Below, in pieces: positions 57,552-64,000 of a DNA stretch of 64,000 nucleotides (its first letter is position 1; each line of letters begins with the position of its first letter). Source of the DNA: Thiomicrospira aerophila AL3 (lineage in GTDB: Bacteria > Pseudomonadota > Gammaproteobacteria > Thiomicrospirales > Thiomicrospiraceae); the NCBI RefSeq assembly GCF_000227665.2, contig NZ_CP007030.1:558001-622000 (forward strand), read 5' to 3'. Below the pieces are notes generated by a model, which saw nothing but the letters and a program-made list of their open reading frames with translations, was not told the DNA's origin and ran no database searches. The position numbers and the translations under genes were made by a program.

Positions 57552-58117
57552 TGGGTGATACCATGCCACCTTTGCTTATTCTTGATCGTGATGGGGTGAT
57601 CAATTTTGACTCAGATGACTTTATTAAATCGGCTGATGAGTGGCAACCTATACCGTTTAGCTTAGCTGCGATAGCGCAGTTTAAACGCGCCGGCTGGCTA
57701 GTGGCGGTTGCGACCAATCAATCTGGCATTGCGCGCGGCTATTATGACCGTTTGGCCTTGCGTGCGATGCACCGTAAGTTAAATCAGCTTTTAGTCAGCG
57801 AGTTTAATGTCCAGTTGGATTGGCTGTGTTATGCCCCTTATTTGAGTGATCAGCCGAATGTGGCACGCAAGCCGCTCACCGGTATGTTGCGCCAAATTAG
57901 CCTTACTCTAAACCGGCCTTTGCAGCAGCAAATTATGGTGGGTGATACCTTGGCCGATATTCAAGCTGCGCAGGCGGTTGGCATGCGTCCCTATTTGGTG
58001 CGCAGCGGTAAGGGTGAGCGAACACTGGCTGCGCATCCAGAGTTAGCAAAACATTTGCCGGTTTATGATGATTTAGCCGCAGTGGCAGCAGGCCTGCTCA
58101 CTCAGTCCAAGGAGTAG
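57551..58117 (+). CDS. gmhB: HAD-family histidinol/heptose bisphosphate phosphatase, GmhB-like
   Basis: A 188-residue HAD phosphatase with LDRDGVIN near residue 11 (nucleophile and acid Asp), ATNQSGIARGYY, RKPLTGM, and GDTLADIQAA. The position after glyS is where gmhB, the heptose-1,7-bisphosphate 7-phosphatase of lipopolysaccharide core synthesis, is often found. Unusually, the zinc-loop region reads CYAPYLSDQPNVARKP, lacking the Cys/His set found in Escherichia coli GmhB before RKP. So either this branch does not use the structural zinc or the substrate differs. ATG 57563 is an alternative start. CAGGCCTG lies at 58089. Confidence 0.75.
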   Translation: MGDTMPPLLILDRDGVINFDSDDFIKSADEWQPIPFSLAAIAQFKRAGWLVAVATNQSGIARGYYDRLALRAMHRKLNQLLVSEFNVQLDWLCYAPYLSDQPNVARKPLTGMLRQISLTLNRPLQQQIMVGDTLADIQAAQAVGMRPYLVRSGKGERTLAAHPELAKHLPVYDDLAAVAAGLLTQSKE

Positions 58118-58120
58118 TAG

Positions 58121-58849
58121 ATGAATAGAGCGCTGGTGTTTATTCGATCCTTGGTGTTTGAAATCGGGCGGGTATGTTTAACGCTAGTGTTTGCGGTATT
58201 CGGGCAGGTGTTGTGGCTGACGCCCTATCGGGTGCGTTATTATGTTTTAGGTTACTGGGCACGTTTAACCCTGGCGTGGTTGCGGATCACCTGTGGGGTG
58301 AAGGTGAGCGTAACCGGTCTAGAACACTTGGATAGGAACCAGCCGAGTATTGTGATGGCGCATCATGAATCAGCATGGGAAACGCTGGCGTTAAATAGTC
58401 TGTTACCGCGACATACTTATGTGCTGAAACGAGAATTGATGTGGATTCCCTTTTTTGGTTGGACCTTGGCGATGCTTAAACCCATCGCAATCAATCGCTC
58501 GGCGGGTGGTAAAGCGCTTAAACAGCTGTTGCAACAAGCCAAGCAACACATGAATGAACGAGGTGATTGGGTAGTGATTTTTCCGGAAGGAACACGCGTG
58601 CCAACCGGTACCGTAGGTAAATTAGGAAGCGGTGCGGCAAGGTTAGCACAACAGATGCAGGTACCGGTTTATTTTCTAACTCATAACGCGGGCGCGGTTT
58701 GGCCAAAAAAAAGCTTTTTAAAATACCCGGGTGAGATTAAAGTAGCGATAAGTCCTGTGATCTATCCAGCGGACCAGGCGATAGAAGCATTAAATCAACA
58801 AGCGGCAGAGTGGTTCGCACAGGGCATAGATGTCAGTCAAGACCATTAA
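58121..58849 (+). CDS. plsC: 1-acyl-glycerol-3-phosphate acyltransferase (PlsC family)
   Basis: A 242-residue membrane acyltransferase that adds the second fatty acid to make phosphatidic acid. An N-terminal membrane helix (about 10-35) is followed by the catalytic block HHESAWETL (a HxxxxE variant of the usual HxxxxD motif, common in this subfamily), KRELMWIPFFGW, and the phosphate-binding FPEGTRVPTG. Three bases separate it from gmhB; the motA-like gene follows after 12 bp and may share the transcript. Confidence 0.85.
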   Translation: MNRALVFIRSLVFEIGRVCLTLVFAVFGQVLWLTPYRVRYYVLGYWARLTLAWLRITCGVKVSVTGLEHLDRNQPSIVMAHHESAWETLALNSLLPRHTYVLKRELMWIPFFGWTLAMLKPIAINRSAGGKALKQLLQQAKQHMNERGDWVVIFPEGTRVPTGTVGKLGSGAARLAQQMQVPVYFLTHNAGAVWPKKSFLKYPGEIKVAISPVIYPADQAIEALNQQAAEWFAQGIDVSQDH

Positions 58850-58861
58850 GTGGAGTAACGC

Positions 58862-59692
58862 ATGAATCGAGCATCGACAATATTAGGCTTGTTGCTTGGC
58901 AGTATCATTATTCTATTATCTATGGTTGATTACTCAACTTTTCAAATTATCTCAGCCTTTTTTAACCTGCAAGGGATATTGGTGGTTTTGGGTGGCACAC
59001 TTGCGGCGGTTCTAATCAATTATCCTCTCAATCAATTAGGTTGTGCTTATCATGGCTTTAGAAAAACCCTGGTAGCAGACCAACAAGATATGTTGATTAT
59101 TATTAATAAGTTGGCTGAACTGAGTCACATGGCTCACAAGCAGGGCTTATTGTCACTGGAGAAGGTAATTCCACAAATCAAAGATGATTTTTTACGCTAT
59201 GCCGTTACTCAGCTGATGGTTCATCATGAGGAAACCATGCTAGAGCAAGCGCTTGAAGTTCAACAGTTACAAACACAACAGCGCCATTTTAATTGCCAAG
59301 AAATGTTTCAGAATATGGCCTCTTATGCGCCGGCTTTTGGGATGATTGGTACGGTTATGGGTCTAATTATTATGATGACTAGCCAAATGAGTGCCGACCC
59401 CTTAGCGATGGAATCTGATGATATGTTAGCCGGTCTGCTTACCGGTATGGGTTTGGCATTGGTGACAACTTTTTACGGCGTGCTGTTAGCCAACTTAATT
59501 TTCGTGCCTATTGCAGGCAAGTTAAAAACCTTATCAGAACAAGAAATGGTCACTCAAGCGCTTATTCATGAAGCGATTATGGCCATCAAACGCAGTCATT
59601 CACCTATCTTAGTGCGTGAAATGATGATGAGCTATCTCACTAAACAACGCCAACAAAAATTAGCCAGTGCGAAGAATATGAAACGAGTCTAA
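58862..59692 (+). CDS. MotA-family stator protein
   Basis: A 276-residue protein with four transmembrane helices (two near 5-50, two near 160-225) and a large cytoplasmic loop, as in MotA/PomA. The APAFGMIGTVMGLIIMM helix and GLLTGMGLALVTTFYGVLLAN are the conserved ion-path helices. It is the ion-channel partner of MotB-like proteins. Two MotB-like genes follow (3-bp gap, then overlap), with no flagellar structural genes in view, so it may drive the flagellum, surface motility or another envelope process. Confidence 0.88.
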   Translation: MNRASTILGLLLGSIIILLSMVDYSTFQIISAFFNLQGILVVLGGTLAAVLINYPLNQLGCAYHGFRKTLVADQQDMLIIINKLAELSHMAHKQGLLSLEKVIPQIKDDFLRYAVTQLMVHHEETMLEQALEVQQLQTQQRHFNCQEMFQNMASYAPAFGMIGTVMGLIIMMTSQMSADPLAMESDDMLAGLLTGMGLALVTTFYGVLLANLIFVPIAGKLKTLSEQEMVTQALIHEAIMAIKRSHSPILVREMMMSYLTKQRQQKLASAKNMKRV

Positions 59693-59695
59693 GCC

Positions 59696-60433
59696 ATGTC
59701 TAAATTAAGTGAAGAGCAAGCCGCCATTCAGGAGCGAGTTAGTTTAGAAAACTATAAAAAATCCCGCGGCTGGCTATTTACTTTTGTGGGTTTGTTCACC
59801 GTTTTATTGGCTTTTTTTGTGTTGATTATCGCTTTGCTCGAATTTGAAGGTATTAGTGAACAACGGGCTTTCCAAAAAATTAACCATAATATCTTTTTGC
59901 GCTTAGAACATGCACGGGTAGAGCAAGGTTGGGAGCATATTGAAATTGAAAACACCTTGGCAATGGGGGTTCGAATTCGGTTTCTATCTGACGTATTTGA
60001 ACAAACTCCATTGTTTTTATCTGCACGAGCAGAGTTTCAACAAGAGCATATTGCTACCATGAATCAGTTGGTGTATTTGGTGAATTCTTTAGATCTGACT
60101 AATGCGCGTAATCGATATGCGAGCTGGGTGGTGGCTATTGAAAGGGCTGGGTTTAGCTTTAATATGCAGGTCAGGGTCGAAGGTCATACCGATGCGGTGC
60201 CACTCGTGCCGGGTTTCTTATATCGCAACAATCTAGAGCTCAGTACTGATCGTGCCTTTCAGGTTAAGGACTATATTAGACGTGGTACGGGATTACCTCC
60301 AGAGTTATTTGCTATTGCCGGCTATGGTGATTTTAGACCCGATACGGCTAACCCTTTTGACTCTGAAAATAGACGGATTGAAGTCTATATCACCCCTATC
60401 ATGAGTGCTAATTCGTTAAGAGCATCACAATGA
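59696..60433 (+). CDS. MotB-like OmpA-domain protein lacking the channel aspartate
   Basis: A 245-residue protein with one N-terminal transmembrane helix (about 26-48) and a C-terminal OmpA/MotB peptidoglycan-binding domain (about 125-235; VRVEGHTDAVP and NRRIEVYI). In working MotB proteins the helix has a proton-carrying Asp in an ADL motif. Here the helix reads GWLFTFVGLFTVLLAFFV, with Gly32 at that position, whereas the next gene has YADL. It should therefore anchor to the wall but not conduct ions. A heterodimer with the next protein is inferred. Its end overlaps the next gene by 4 bp. Confidence 0.8.
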   Translation: MSKLSEEQAAIQERVSLENYKKSRGWLFTFVGLFTVLLAFFVLIIALLEFEGISEQRAFQKINHNIFLRLEHARVEQGWEHIEIENTLAMGVRIRFLSDVFEQTPLFLSARAEFQQEHIATMNQLVYLVNSLDLTNARNRYASWVVAIERAGFSFNMQVRVEGHTDAVPLVPGFLYRNNLELSTDRAFQVKDYIRRGTGLPPELFAIAGYGDFRPDTANPFDSENRRIEVYITPIMSANSLRASQ

Positions 60434-61122
60434 GTAAGGTATCCGATTTAAAAGCGCGCGGCAGCTGGCTCATGAGTTATGCCGACTTAGTAACGCTATT
60501 GATTACCTTTTTTATCATGATGCTTGCACTCTATCATACTGAAATTAGTCGTATGCAAAACTGGGCTAATTTTAAGATGGACCAGTCCTTCAGCTATTTA
60601 ACTAACCTGGTTGAAACAAAAGATTATCGTTATATCGGCGTGTTTCGATCTGGCCAGGGTGTGCATATTTATATTCAACATCCAGAAGCTTTTGTGCAAG
60701 GTGGCTATCAGCTGGCCAGTGATTTAGAGGACGAGTTAGTTGATTTAGCCGGCTATTTTTCGACACTCCCTATGTTTGAAGCCTTTATCAATCAATTCGA
60801 TGAAAATGCGCCCAAAGAACCTATATTGCGTCGTGCTAGCTTAGCGGGTTTAAATTTACAGGCTGATGTGCGTGTTGAAGGCCATACTGATGATATTCCA
60901 ATTGCGGCCGGTTCGCGAATGCGAAATAATTGGGTATTAAGCACTTTGCGTGCGCAACAAGTGATGCAATCTATGTATGGTGTGAGTAACTTGCCCGCTG
61001 ATACCTTTGCAATTGCTGGGCGTGCGGAGTTTGACCCGCTGGTACCGCATGACACGCCAGAAAATCGTGCCATTAATCGCCGCATTGAAGTGGTGTTAAC
61101 CTTGTATTTTGTGCGCGGCTAG
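60430..61122 (+). CDS. MotB-like stator protein with intact channel aspartate
   Basis: A 230-residue protein with one membrane helix (about 12-34) containing SYADLVTLLITFF, in which Asp19 is the conserved ion-binding residue of MotB. A C-terminal OmpA-like wall-binding domain (about 135-225; VRVEGHTDDIP, NRRIEVVL) follows. It is shorter than classical MotB and lacks an obvious long plug segment after the helix. With MotA and the Asp-less MotB-like protein it forms a three-gene stator-type set (ATGA overlap). Confidence 0.85.
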   Translation: MSKVSDLKARGSWLMSYADLVTLLITFFIMMLALYHTEISRMQNWANFKMDQSFSYLTNLVETKDYRYIGVFRSGQGVHIYIQHPEAFVQGGYQLASDLEDELVDLAGYFSTLPMFEAFINQFDENAPKEPILRRASLAGLNLQADVRVEGHTDDIPIAAGSRMRNNWVLSTLRAQQVMQSMYGVSNLPADTFAIAGRAEFDPLVPHDTPENRAINRRIEVVLTLYFVRG

Positions 61123-61130
61123 TAAAATCA

Positions 61131-61149
61131 TGGGCTATTTTTAAGCCCA
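61131..61149. terminator. Possible hairpin between the stator operon and ung
   Basis: TGGGCT (61131-61136) pairs with AGCCCA (61144-61149) across a 7-base T-rich loop, between convergent genes and covering the ung stop. The T tract is in the loop rather than after it, so it is a weak terminator candidate. Confidence 0.3.
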
Positions 61150-61815
61150 GTTAATGGCGGTTAAACCTTGCGATGCTAACCAGTCATTCGCTTGGCTAAA
61201 TGGCTTGCTACCCCAAAAACCACGGTAGGCGGACAGAGGCGAGGGATGGGCGCTGCATAAGCATAGGTGACGCGGTTCGATGAGGCGTTGCAGTTGTTGT
61301 GCTGGTTTTCCCCATAGAATAAACACTAGCTTATGGTGATGATCGTTGAGTTGATCAATAATCTGTTCGGTCAGTGTCTCCCAACCTTGACCTTGATGGC
61401 TGTTGCTTTGGTTGGCTCGTAAGGTGAGCACGCGATTAAGCAATAGAACGCCTTGGCTTGCCCAGCCTGATAAATCACCGTTTATTGGACATTGCCCGAT
61501 ATCATCATTAAGTTCCTGAAAAATATTTTTGAGTGATTTGGGTAGCGGTGACACACTGGCATCAACCGAAAAACTCAGACCATGGGCATGACCTGGCGTG
61601 GGATAAGGGTCTTGGCCGACAATCACCACCTTGACTTGTTCGTAAGGGGTCAGATTAAGCGCTCGAAACCAATCCGCTTGTGCCGGCAAAATCGTCTGTT
61701 TTTGCGCTATTTCTTGGGCCAAAAACGCCGCCAAACGCTGCGCTTCAGCGCTGGGCCAATAGTGTTCTAGGCGTGATTGCCAGCTCGGATCAGTAATAAA
61801 ATCTTTAAGCTCCAC
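61141..61815 (-). CDS. ung: Uracil-DNA glycosylase
   Basis: A 224-residue family 1 enzyme that removes uracil from DNA. The catalytic GQDPYPTPGHAHGLSFS motif and the C-terminal HPSPLSAYRGFWG loop are complete, and LLLNRVLTLRANQSNSHQ is the usual middle block. It follows pdxH by 14 bp on the same strand, suggesting a two-gene operon. Confidence 0.95.
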   Translation of the reverse strand: MELKDFITDPSWQSRLEHYWPSAEAQRLAAFLAQEIAQKQTILPAQADWFRALNLTPYEQVKVVIVGQDPYPTPGHAHGLSFSVDASVSPLPKSLKNIFQELNDDIGQCPINGDLSGWASQGVLLLNRVLTLRANQSNSHQGQGWETLTEQIIDQLNDHHHKLVFILWGKPAQQLQRLIEPRHLCLCSAHPSPLSAYRGFWGSKPFSQANDWLASQGLTAINWA

Positions 61816-61829
61816 GTGCGTGACTCAAC

Positions 61830-62477
61830 TTAAGGCGATAGCCGCTGTCCATGCCAGCTGCCATCCGTATGACGTGTAAAGTTGATGCGGTCATGTAAAC
61901 GATTTGGACGGCCTTGCCAAAATTCGATACGTTCCGGCGCTAAACAATAACCGCCCCAATGAGCAGGCCTGGTCGGTGCTTGATTGGCATAGCGATGTTT
62001 GAGTTCAGCCATTTTTTGTTCAATAGCTTCTCGGTTCGCCAGCACTTGACTTTGTTCCGACACCAGCGCGCCAAGCTGACTATCAAGTGGCCGACTTTGG
62101 AAGTAGCGGTCTGACGCTTCAGCACTTATTTTAGTGACCTTGCCTTCAATGCGAATTTGGCGCTCAAGCTGTGGCCAAAAGAAGTTCAGTGCTGCAAAGG
62201 GGTTATGAGCAAGCTCTTCACCTTTATCGCTGGCATAGTTGGTGTAAAACACCAGGCCTGCTTGATCAAGCTGTTTTAGTAATACGATGCGGCTGTGGGG
62301 ACGTCCCTGTGCATCGACAGTGGCTAGGTTCATCGCTGTGGGCTCATCAATCTTGTGATTAAACGCATCGTCAAACCAGGTTTGTAACAATAGCAAGGGT
62401 GATTGCGCGATAAAACTATCGTCTAGCGCGCCCATTTCATAGCTTTTACGTTCGGCATGATAATCACGATTTGGCAT
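61830..62477 (-). CDS. pdxH: Pyridoxine/pyridoxamine 5'-phosphate oxidase
   Basis: A 215-residue FMN enzyme that makes pyridoxal 5'-phosphate. Motifs: AMNLATVDAQGRPHSRIVLLK, FYTNYASDKGEEL, the QSRPLDSQLGALVSEQS segment, and the C-terminal WGGYCLAPERIEFWQGRPNRLHDR and W-Q-RLSP-type ending. Full length. CAGGCCTG at 61964 is the only copy in the window read in the Arg-Pro frame; another lies at 62253. Confidence 0.95.
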   Translation of the reverse strand: MPNRDYHAERKSYEMGALDDSFIAQSPLLLLQTWFDDAFNHKIDEPTAMNLATVDAQGRPHSRIVLLKQLDQAGLVFYTNYASDKGEELAHNPFAALNFFWPQLERQIRIEGKVTKISAEASDRYFQSRPLDSQLGALVSEQSQVLANREAIEQKMAELKHRYANQAPTRPAHWGGYCLAPERIEFWQGRPNRLHDRINFTRHTDGSWHGQRLSP

Positions 62478-62575
62478 GGTTCACCTCAGTTAGAACAGTT
62501 AGGTTTTGGATGATCATCATACTGAGCGAAATCACAAAATGCTAGAGGCCCGCGCAAGCGCAGGCGTTTTTAGTC

Positions 62576-62581
62576 TATAAT
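62576..62581 (+). promoter_or_regulatory. Probable -10 element for parE
   Basis: Perfect TATAAT 31 bp before the parE start codon in the 135-bp gap divergent from pdxH. No convincing -35 element. Confidence 0.4.
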
Positions 62582-62612
62582 TTGGATATATAAACACCTT
62601 GGGAGACGTGCT

Positions 62613-64000
62613 ATGGCGCAGGGCTACAATGCAGCGGAAATTGAAGTGTTAACCGGTTTAGATCCGGTGCGCAAGCGTCCCGGTATGTATACCGATACGA
62701 CACGCCCCAATCATCTTGCGCAAGAAGTCATCGACAATAGTGTCGATGAAGCCTTAGCGGGTTTTGCCAATCGTATTGAAGTGATTCACTATCCAGATGG
62801 TTCAATGAGTGTTGAAGATAATGGTCGTGGGATGCCTGTTGATTTACATCCTGAAGAGGGCGTACCGGGTGTTGAGGTGATCTTGACCCGACTCCATGCC
62901 GGTGGCAAGTTTTCTAATAAAGCTTACCAGTTTTCAGGTGGTTTGCATGGTGTCGGGGTATCGGTAGTGAATGCCCTTTCGAAGCGAGTTGAGGTAGAAA
63001 TTAAGCGCGATGGGCTGATTCATCATATTGCCTTTGAACAAGGGCTTCGAGTCAGTCCACTGACGGTGACTGGTAAAGTCGCTAAAAAACAAACCGGTAC
63101 ACGGGTCACTTTTTGGCCAGAAGCGCAGTTTTTTGATAGCCCTAAATATGCCTTGTCACGATTAAAGCATTTATTGCGTGCGAAGGCGGTGTTATGTCCA
63201 GGCCTGCTGATTCGTTTTGAGGACCAGCAAAGTCAAGACGTGCAAGAGTGGTGTTATGAATCCGGTTTGCAAGACTATTTAGTGCAGTCAATGGCTGATC
63301 AAGAGGTCTATCCAGCGGAGGGATTTGTCGGTGAGCACCGTGGTGAGCAAGAGGCGGTTGCTTGGGCGCTGGCTTGGCAGGTAGGCGGGGAAGCCCTGGC
63401 TGAAAGCTATGTCAATTTGATTCCGACCCCGCAAGGTGGCACCCATGTGAATGGTTTGCGCCAAGGGGCAACGGATGCGGTGCGGGAGTTTTGTGAGTTT
63501 CGTAATATGTTACCGCGTGGTTTAAAACTCTCTCCTGAGGATGTTTGGCAAAACGTCGCCTACGTACTGTCGGCCAAAATGCGTGATCCGCAGTTTGCCG
63601 GTCAAACTAAAGAGCGCTTGTCATCACGTGAAGCAGCAGTTTACATAGGTGGCGTGGTAAAAGATGCCTTGAGTCTCTGGTTGAATCAGCATACCGATGT
63701 TGCTGAAAAAATTGCTGAACTTGCGATTCAGAATGCGCAGTCGCGGCAACGTAAATCTAAGCAAGTGACCCGCAAAAAAATCACCATGGGACCGGCTTTG
63801 CCTGGCAAGTTGGCCGATTGTACTGAATCGGATTTAACCCTTACCGAGTTGTTTTTGGTTGAGGGGGATTCCGCTGGCGGTTCGGCCAAGCAAGCTCGTG
63901 ATAAACGTTTTCAGGCGATTATGCCGTTACGCGGTAAAATTCTTAATACTTGGGAGGTCGCTTCTGACCAGGTGTTGGCATCACAAGAAGTGCATGACAT
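62613..64000 (+). CDS. parE: DNA topoisomerase IV subunit B, 3' end outside window
   Basis: Starts at ATG 62613 with GGGAG nine bases upstream and stays open to the end of the window (462 codons). It encodes the ATPase subunit of topoisomerase IV, which separates replicated chromosomes. The GHKL ATPase site is visible: EVIDNSVDEALAG, EDNGRGMPVD and GGLHGVGVSVVNALS. The transducer domain with its QTKERLSS stretch follows, and the TOPRIM start is LFLVEGDSAGGSAKQARD, then AIMPLRGKILNTWEV. The AKQARDKRFQAIMPLRGKIL pattern and DTTRPNHL near the start favour ParE over GyrB. CAGGCCTG lies at 63199. Confidence 0.93.
   Translation, partial: MAQGYNAAEIEVLTGLDPVRKRPGMYTDTTRPNHLAQEVIDNSVDEALAGFANRIEVIHYPDGSMSVEDNGRGMPVDLHPEEGVPGVEVILTRLHAGGKFSNKAYQFSGGLHGVGVSVVNALSKRVEVEIKRDGLIHHIAFEQGLRVSPLTVTGKVAKKQTGTRVTFWPEAQFFDSPKYALSRLKHLLRAKAVLCPGLLIRFEDQQSQDVQEWCYESGLQDYLVQSMADQEVYPAEGFVGEHRGEQEAVAWALAWQVGGEALAESYVNLIPTPQGGTHVNGLRQGATDAVREFCEFRNMLPRGLKLSPEDVWQNVAYVLSAKMRDPQFAGQTKERLSSREAAVYIGGVVKDALSLWLNQHTDVAEKIAELAIQNAQSRQRKSKQVTRKKITMGPALPGKLADCTESDLTLTELFLVEGDSAGGSAKQARDKRFQAIMPLRGKILNTWEVASDQVLASQEVHD

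Larger units (their letters stand above)
750..63206. repeat. Highly iterated palindrome CAGGCCTG (34 copies)
   Basis: First bases of the 34 copies: 750, 959, 2603, 2776, 4398, 5842, 7745, 7805, 8212, 9302, 11193, 17621, 20189, 20531, 24710, 25388, 26170, 31420, 33555, 34372, 34853, 38163, 38919, 44328, 51814, 52084, 52165, 52372, 52896, 56959, 58089, 61964, 62253, 63199. About one is expected for an 8-mer in 64 kb. Twenty-five fit ASCAGGCCTGST. All are inside genes: 15 read as Gln-Ala-(Trp/Cys), 18 as Gly-Leu, one as Arg-Pro. None is in the IS element. Confidence 0.93.

Noticed and set aside
1-64000. CRISPR arrays, prophage, integrons, toxin-antitoxin or restriction loci
   Set aside because: No regularly spaced repeats, phage structural genes, integrase, or recognisable defence genes were seen. 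The only mobile element is the IS256-type sequence.

Overview
This 64 kb window looks like chromosomal DNA of a sulfur-oxidising, CO2-fixing gammaproteobacterium, most likely of the Thiomicrospira / Hydrogenovibrio / Thiomicrorhabdus group. The evidence is gene content only: a flavocytochrome c sulfide dehydrogenase operon, an SbtA-type bicarbonate transporter with a PII-like partner and a LysR regulator, TusA and DsrE-type sulfur proteins, many chemotaxis and c-di-GMP signalling genes, and a gammaproteobacterial housekeeping core (glyQS, nrdAB, parE, pdxH, ung, pyrC). No phylogeny could be run. Genes are densely packed, often with 1-4 bp start/stop overlaps.

Layout. 0-2.9 kb: the end of a Bat-type operon (VWA-TPR protein, BatD). 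2.9-6.6 kb: a tandem duplication of a proton-translocating antiporter-like membrane subunit. 6.6-9.8 kb: a qmcA-nfeD-chaN operon, diverging from a periplasmic GlcG/HbpS-type protein. 9.9-31.3 kb: a signalling island with a tRNA-Ser, a coiled-coil protein, two chemoreceptors with a CheY-like regulator, the remnant of a second copy of that regulator, and four large hybrid histidine kinases. Two kinases carry N-terminal CBS domains and one ends in a diguanylate cyclase. 31.4-38.2 kb: an outer-membrane protein, then on the minus strand an operon of two cytochrome bd-like membrane subunits, a monohaem cytochrome c, FccB, FccA and a 32-residue membrane peptide, diverging from a DCC-family thiol protein. 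38.3-43.3 kb: pyrC, a LysR gene, sbtA, a PII-like gene, and an intact IS256-family element inserted inside the stop codon of the PII-like gene. 43.3-45.2 kb: an ECF sigma factor, an anti-sigma factor whose periplasmic part is DsrE-like, and a separate secreted DsrE-like protein. 45.3-51.6 kb: nrdAB, a diguanylate cyclase, a ModE-type DNA-binding protein and a porin-like protein behind a sigma-54-type promoter. 51.7-64 kb: anmK, an M23 peptidase, tusA, glyQ-glyS-gmhB-plsC, a MotA plus two MotB-like genes, ung, pdxH and the start of parE.

The most striking signal belongs to no gene. The 8-bp palindrome CAGGCCTG occurs at least 34 times in the window, where about one is expected by chance. Most copies extend to ASCAGGCCTGST. 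Every copy lies inside a coding sequence, read almost always as Gln-Ala-Trp or Gly-Leu. It is a highly iterated palindrome comparable in behaviour to HIP1 of cyanobacteria. Other candidates for new biology are the sulfide dehydrogenase / bd-like operon with its translationally coupled micro-protein, the DsrE-domain anti-sigma system, and the stator-like operon with one MotB lacking the channel aspartate.
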